From: Micromonospora sp. KC606
GTDB lineage: Bacteria > Actinomycetota > Actinomycetes > Mycobacteriales > Micromonosporaceae
Direction: 5' to 3'
NCBI RefSeq assembly: GCF_004348675.1
Contig: NZ_SMKN01000001.1
Span: 62,001-126,000, forward strand
DNA length: 64,000 nucleotides
Part shown: one piece after another, positions 60,303-64,000 of the stretch
Position numbering within the stretch: the stretch's first letter is position 1
How the letters are laid out: each line of letters opens with the position of its first letter
Translations under genes and position numbers: made by a program
Notes under the pieces: model-generated
Told to the model about the DNA's origin: nothing
The model's input: the letters and a program-made list of their open reading frames with translations, nothing else
Database searches by the model: none

Positions 60303-61058
60303 ATGACCAACATCGTTGACATGTGCCACGACGAACGCGGCGCCGGCGACCCGGTGGTGCTATTGCACGGCGGCTTGACCGACAGCCGCTGCTTCACCGC
60401 CAACCTCGACGGCCTCGCCGACACGTTCCGGGTGTACCTGCCGGACCGGCGTGGCCACGGCCGCACGCCCGATGCGCCCGGCCCGATCACCATCGAGCTG
60501 ATGGCGCAGGACACCATCGCGTTCCTGGAGCAGGTGGTCGGCGGCCCGGCCCGGCTAGTCGGCTACAGCGCCGGCGGCACGGTAGCGCTGCAGGTGGCGA
60601 TGCGCCGCCCCGACCTGGTCGAACGTCTCGTCCTGATCAGCGCGGCCTACGACCTCGACGGACTGATCTTCAAGCCGTCAGCCGGTGGCGAGATGCCCGC
60701 CGAAATCGTCGACGCCTACGCCGAGGTGTCACCCGACGGTCGGGACCACTTCCCGGTCGTGGTCGACAAGATCGTCCATGCGGTGGCGACGGAGCCCGGC
60801 CCGGACCCGGCCGACCTGCGCGCCGTGACCGCCCGCACCCTCGTCTTGGCCGGCGACGACGACCTCGTCACACTCGACCACACGGTGGCGCTCTACCGGG
60901 CGCTGCCCACTGCCGAACTCGCCGTACTGCCGAACGCCAGCCACCTGCTGCTGATGGAACACGCCGACGCGGTGCGCGACATGGTCCTGAATTTCCTGAC
61001 CACCAATGCCGCCCCGACCTACATGCCTATCGCGCGTGCCGACCAAAACTCCCACTGA
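60303..61058 (+). CDS. Alpha/beta hydrolase co-transcribed with the sigma factor
   Basis: 251 residues. PVVLLHGGLTDSRCFTANLD (oxyanion region), YLPDRRGHGRTPDAPG, nucleophile elbow RLVGYSAGGTVALQVAMRRP with Ser about 89, acidic residue in LVLAGDDDLVTLDHT and histidine in LPNASHLLLMEHA: a complete triad. It starts four bases after the sigma-factor stop, so the two are one transcription unit. Substrate unknown. A very strong hairpin lies 46 bases downstream. Confidence 0.88.
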   Translation: MTNIVDMCHDERGAGDPVVLLHGGLTDSRCFTANLDGLADTFRVYLPDRRGHGRTPDAPGPITIELMAQDTIAFLEQVVGGPARLVGYSAGGTVALQVAMRRPDLVERLVLISAAYDLDGLIFKPSAGGEMPAEIVDAYAEVSPDGRDHFPVVVDKIVHAVATEPGPDPADLRAVTARTLVLAGDDDLVTLDHTVALYRALPTAELAVLPNASHLLLMEHADAVRDMVLNFLTTNAAPTYMPIARADQNSH

Positions 61059-61103
61059 GTTCAGCGAGCGTCGGTCGATGCGTCGTCGACGCCAGAGGTA
61101 CTC

Positions 61104-61137
61104 GGGTCTATCGCAGACGACCGTCTGCGATAGACCC
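61104..61137 (+). terminator. 16-base perfect inverted repeat after the sigma/hydrolase operon
   Basis: GGGTCTATCGCAGACG and CGTCTGCGATAGACCC with a two-base centre, at 61104-61137. It could be a terminator, but the two-base centre is too small for a normal RNA loop, so a protein-binding or recombination site is an alternative. Confidence 0.5.
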
Positions 61138-61296
61138 CGCGACGGCACGCAGGCGCCAAGCATCGGCCCAGGAGCCAGCTGCCACAAAACCCACCCCGAA
61201 AACAAGCCATCACAACATTCCGGTCCGCGCGAGTCGGCCTGTACTACTGGGACCCGATCCGGCATGAGACACCACGCCGCTGGACGCGTTGACAGA

Positions 61297-62598
61297 TCAC
61301 ATAACGGAGCCGTTCTCCCCCACGAACGCCACCGTCTGCCCGGCTCCGATGGTCAGGGTGACCTGGTCGACGGCCGGCGTGTCGCGATCGGGGTAGCAAA
61401 GGCTCACCGCGTCGACAGCGATCTCCCGCAGCCGCTCTGTTGCTGGCAACTCCGCGCCCGGGCTGGTGTGCGGTGGCAGGTAGTCGGCGGCGCGGGTCAT
61501 GAAGCCGGTGTAGTCGCGGAAGTGCTGGCCCTCGGTGTAGACCCGGTCGATCTGGAAGGTCACCACGGCCAGGGAGCGTTGCGCGGACTGGACGGCGATG
61601 ACGCAGGTCGCGGCGGCGGCGAGGGGGATCTGCCCGTCGACGAGCAGCAGGCCGAGCAGCACGTACACCACGGCGGTGGCCACCCCGCCGATCATGGCGC
61701 CGACGGTGGTGGTCGTGGTGACCCGCCGCGCGAGGGCGAGTTGGATGCCGGTTTCCACGCCCATGACCCGGTCGTACTGGTCGAGCAGGAAGCCACGCAG
61801 ACCGTAGGAGCGCAGCTCGGGGGCGGAGTCCCGTTCGGCCATCAGCCGGTGCAGCAGCCACAACCGCCGGCGGCGTACCGACCCGGCGGCGTAGGTCTGG
61901 TAGCGCAGGTGCCCGGCCCGCAGCGACGCCCACCCGTTCGGGACGGTGGCCATGAGCAGGGCGAGCAGCAGCAGTGGGTGGATCACCACGACGGCGACCG
62001 CGACGGCGAGGACACCGGCCAGGCCGGCGAGCAGGTTCATCGACGACTGCACCAGCCCTGTCGTGGAGTCCGCGCCGCGGGAAGCGCGTTCCATGTCGTC
62101 GGCGAACGCGTCGGCGTCGAACGCCTCCAACCGCACCGCGGTGGTCACCTCGAACAGCCCACGCTCGACCTCCCGGTCCACCTTCGGCGTGAGCCCGTTC
62201 TGCGCGTACCCCATACCGGTGGCCATGCCGGCACGCAGCGCGGTCACCGCCGCCAGAGCCACCAGGGCGGGCAGCGCGGCGAGCACCTTGTCCGCGGTGG
62301 GCCCGCCGGCGAACAACTCCACCAGCACCCGCTGCGCCGCGAGCAGGCCGAACGCCGACATCACCCCCGCGCCCACCGTCGTGGCCGCCACAATCGACGT
62401 GCGGAGGCGGTCAGCACGCCAGCTGACCACGAGCGCGGCCCCGACCAGGCGGGGCAGCTCGGAGAAGACCGCGAACAGGCCGGCCTGTGCCCGCACCCCG
62501 GTCTCCCACCACATCTCCCGCAACTCCGGCAAAACCGAATCCCGCTGGGATGGCTCGGGACGGACGGGCGTGTGATCGGGGTGGCCAGATTTGGACAT
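61297..62598 (-). pseudogene. ABC exporter membrane domain, cut off inside Walker A
   Basis: 433 residues from ATG 62598. A cytoplasmic N-terminus, then about six membrane helices of an ABC exporter (TTVGAGVMSAFGLLAAQRVL, VLAALPALVALAAVTALRAG, LLAGLAGVLAVAVAVVVIHP, TVGAMIGGVATAVVYVLLGL). The nucleotide-binding domain begins IAVDAVSLCYPDRDTPAVDQ, VTLTIGAGQTVAFVGENGS, and there the protein ends with VM and a stop instead of GKTT. All of Walker B and the signature motif are missing, so it cannot hydrolyse ATP. The break is at about 61305. The 159 bases beyond hold no continuation. Confidence 0.85.
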
Positions 62599-62746
62599 GG
62601 AGGTACCTCCCGAAAGTGAGCACGGTGGGCTGCGGCTGTGGTGTTTCGATGGGCGGACGGCGGGACGCGAAGGTGCCCCGCCGGTGATGGCGACTGGTGC
62701 CGCGGACGCTTCTGCCTCTGCCGAGAGAAGCCCGGGCGGTCTGCGG

Positions 62747-63229
62747 TCAGGTGACCAGCACGCCGTCTTCGAGGTAGTAGGCGCACCCGTCAGCTCGGGC
62801 GTGCAGCGCCTGGGTAATCCGGCGGGCCAGCAGCGGTGGTAACCGCTGGCCGGTCTGGGGCGGGTCGGACCACGCCCAGCCCTTCAACTCGCCGGGCGGC
62901 ACCACGATCCGTTCCGCCGCGGTGGCGTCCAGGGCGCCGCCGTCGTAGATGACCATGACGCCCTCGGTGCGGCCATCGCGGGCGGGCACCCAGTCCACGA
63001 CGAGCAACCGACCCACCGACAGGTCCAAACCGAGTTCCTCACGGCCTTCTCGGATCGCGGCCTGGTACGGCGACTCGTCAGCCTCGACGCACCCGCCGGG
63101 AATCTCCCACTGCGCCTCGTATGCCGGCTCCACCAGCAGAACCCGCTCGTCCGGGTCGGTGATCAGCAACCCCGCGGCCAACCGCTTACGGGGCAGATCG
63201 ACGGTGAAGTCGCGGCGTTCGGAGGGCAT
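62747..63229 (-). CDS. Nudix hydrolase
   Basis: 160 residues from ATG 63229. The Nudix box is complete: GGCVEADESPYQAAIREGRE followed by ELGLDL (Gx5Ex7REUxEExGU). The N-terminal strands (LAAGLLITDPDERVLLVEPA) and the C-terminal EGVMVIYDGGALD and LKGWAWSDPP are typical. The family hydrolyses nucleoside diphosphates linked to another group; the substrate is not predictable. The ribosome site is weak. It lies upstream of the truncated ABC gene on the same strand and divergent from an XRE gene, so all three may once have formed one module. Confidence 0.88.
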   Translation of the reverse strand: MPSERRDFTVDLPRKRLAAGLLITDPDERVLLVEPAYEAQWEIPGGCVEADESPYQAAIREGREELGLDLSVGRLLVVDWVPARDGRTEGVMVIYDGGALDATAAERIVVPPGELKGWAWSDPPQTGQRLPPLLARRITQALHARADGCAYYLEDGVLVT

Positions 63230-63485
63230 GCAGGGACGGTATGCGGCCTCCGGGTCGACACGCCCGCAGCGCCGTGCGCCGACATTGTCGGCAGATTCCG
63301 ACACCCACTCCGACACCACGCCGGCATCGATAACGCCGCCAGCCCGAACCGTCAGCACCGGCGCAGGGACCTGGCGATTACCGCACGCCGACCCCCGGGG
63401 AGAGAGTCTCCTGTGGCCCGAAAGTGTCACAGGGGGCAGCTACGGTGTCGGCTCATCGTGACCGCAGCGACCGGGGGTGGCAGCG

Positions 63486-64000
63486 ATGGCCGACCACGAC
63501 CAGATCACCACCGCCCGTCGCGCGCTCGGCCGCCACCTCGCCCACCTGCGCAAGGCCGCCGGCCACACCCAACACGGCCTCGCTCGGCTCGTGCAGTACG
63601 GGCGCAGCTCCGTGGCGAACACCGAGACCGGCCGGCAGCACCCCGAGCGGTCCTTTTGGACCCGCTGCGACCAGGTGCTGCGCACAGGTGGTGTGCTTAC
63701 CGCCGAGTACGACCGCATCGCTGACCTGGACCACCAACGCCGCCACAGCCCGACGGCCCTGGACAGCCGCACCTGTTCCACTACCGGGAATGCCGTGTGG
63801 GAGCACGAGGACCACATCACCGCGCGCCGACTGGCGCTGACCACCGCGACAGATGACGACGCGCGGCTGGCGTACCTGGGACACGAAGTCCGGGATGCGA
63901 TCGACAACAACGAACGCTGCCCACCGGCCACCCTCGTGGCCCGGCTGCGTCCGCTGCGGGTCTGCGTCGACCAGCTGATGGACGCCCGGCAGCACCCACC
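63486..64000 (+). CDS. XRE-family helix-turn-helix regulator, partial at window end
   Basis: ATG 63486, open to the last base. The HTH is ALGRHLAHLRKAAGHTQHGL, ARLVQYGRSSVANTETGRQH, PERSFWTRCDQVLRTGGVLT, the pattern of actinobacterial XRE proteins that carry a helical repeat domain after the HTH. Beyond residue 90 a linker (QRRHSPTALDSRTCSTTGNA) leads into a helical domain (DDDARLAYLGHEVRDAIDNN). Divergent from the Nudix gene. The rest of the protein is outside the window. Confidence 0.8.
   Translation, partial: MADHDQITTARRALGRHLAHLRKAAGHTQHGLARLVQYGRSSVANTETGRQHPERSFWTRCDQVLRTGGVLTAEYDRIADLDHQRRHSPTALDSRTCSTTGNAVWEHEDHITARRLALTTATDDDARLAYLGHEVRDAIDNNERCPPATLVARLRPLRVCVDQLMDARQHP

Noticed and set aside
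61006-62619. A 537-residue plus-strand open frame with many His/Gln residues
   Set aside because: Antisense of the ABC exporter fragment; no domain and atypical composition.

Overview
The window is very GC-rich, has strong third-position GC and Shine-Dalgarno-led genes, and carries TetR, PadR, MarR, NarL and ECF regulator families typical of actinomycetes. The gene families look most like Micromonosporaceae; that assignment is an inference from family content, because no rRNA or housekeeping marker is present. No tRNA, rRNA or CRISPR array was seen.

Layout. 0-4 kb: a glycosyltransferase-like gene, a degenerate stretch ending in an IS110 fragment, and a divergent SnoaL/MarR pair. 4.07-8.40 kb: a small integrated element inserted in an ISL3-type transposase gene. 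It has a frameshifted large serine recombinase, two membrane protein genes, a small HTH gene and a two-repeat CGHP protein, and it was later hit by an IS5-like element (7020-8007). 8.7-12.5 kb: TetR-controlled redox genes (SnoaL-like; nitronate monooxygenase plus flavodoxin-like). 12.5-14.6 kb: gene and IS debris. 14.6-19.7 kb: an ABC-2 exporter operon divergent from a NarL-type two-component system. 19.9-23.1 kb: a YidB-like gene, sdhA and pentapeptide fragments, a PadR-membrane protein pair and a broken transglutaminase-like gene. 23.3-28.1 kb: a second ABC operon divergent from an OmpR-type two-component system. 28.4-30.7 kb: a DHFR-like/DGPF/ECF42-type sigma operon. 30.8-32.8 kb: a TetR and membrane protein operon. 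33.2-34.1 kb: truncated secreted protein, response regulator and kinase remnants.

34.1-36.3 kb holds the most unusual locus. A small helical protein ending in a RHIM-like (amyloid-signalling-like) motif overlaps a NB-ARC NTPase gene. The NTPase carries a related motif near its N-terminus, and its C-terminal sensor region is replaced by a truncated DnaJ zinc-finger/CTD segment. 36.3-37.3 kb is IS debris. 37.5-44.3 kb: a secreted beta-rich protein, a broken immunity-like gene, a pentapeptide-repeat protein, a lipase-like hydrolase and an ankyrin protein. 44.3-47.4 kb: IS701 debris, an EEP-family hydrolase, a 224-bp MITE-like element and truncated genes. 47.5-51 kb: a TetR/MFS exporter pair and a Gfo/Idh/MocA oxidoreductase. 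51.6-54 kb: a frameshifted membrane protein/XRE pair under palindromic operators and a secreted SlpD-type peptidase. 54.2-59.2 kb: an IS110 end, truncated genes, a molybdopterin oxidoreductase fused to a cytochrome-b-like membrane domain, and an IS256 element. 59.4-64 kb: an ECF sigma factor with an alpha/beta hydrolase, an ABC exporter cut off in Walker A, a Nudix hydrolase and the start of an XRE regulator.

Overall this is an accessory region. Intact regulator-transporter modules, often divergent around short palindromes, alternate with truncated genes and IS fragments. Many broken genes differ from an intact reading frame by one or two bases. Genuine decay is likely, but base-call errors cannot be excluded from one sequence.
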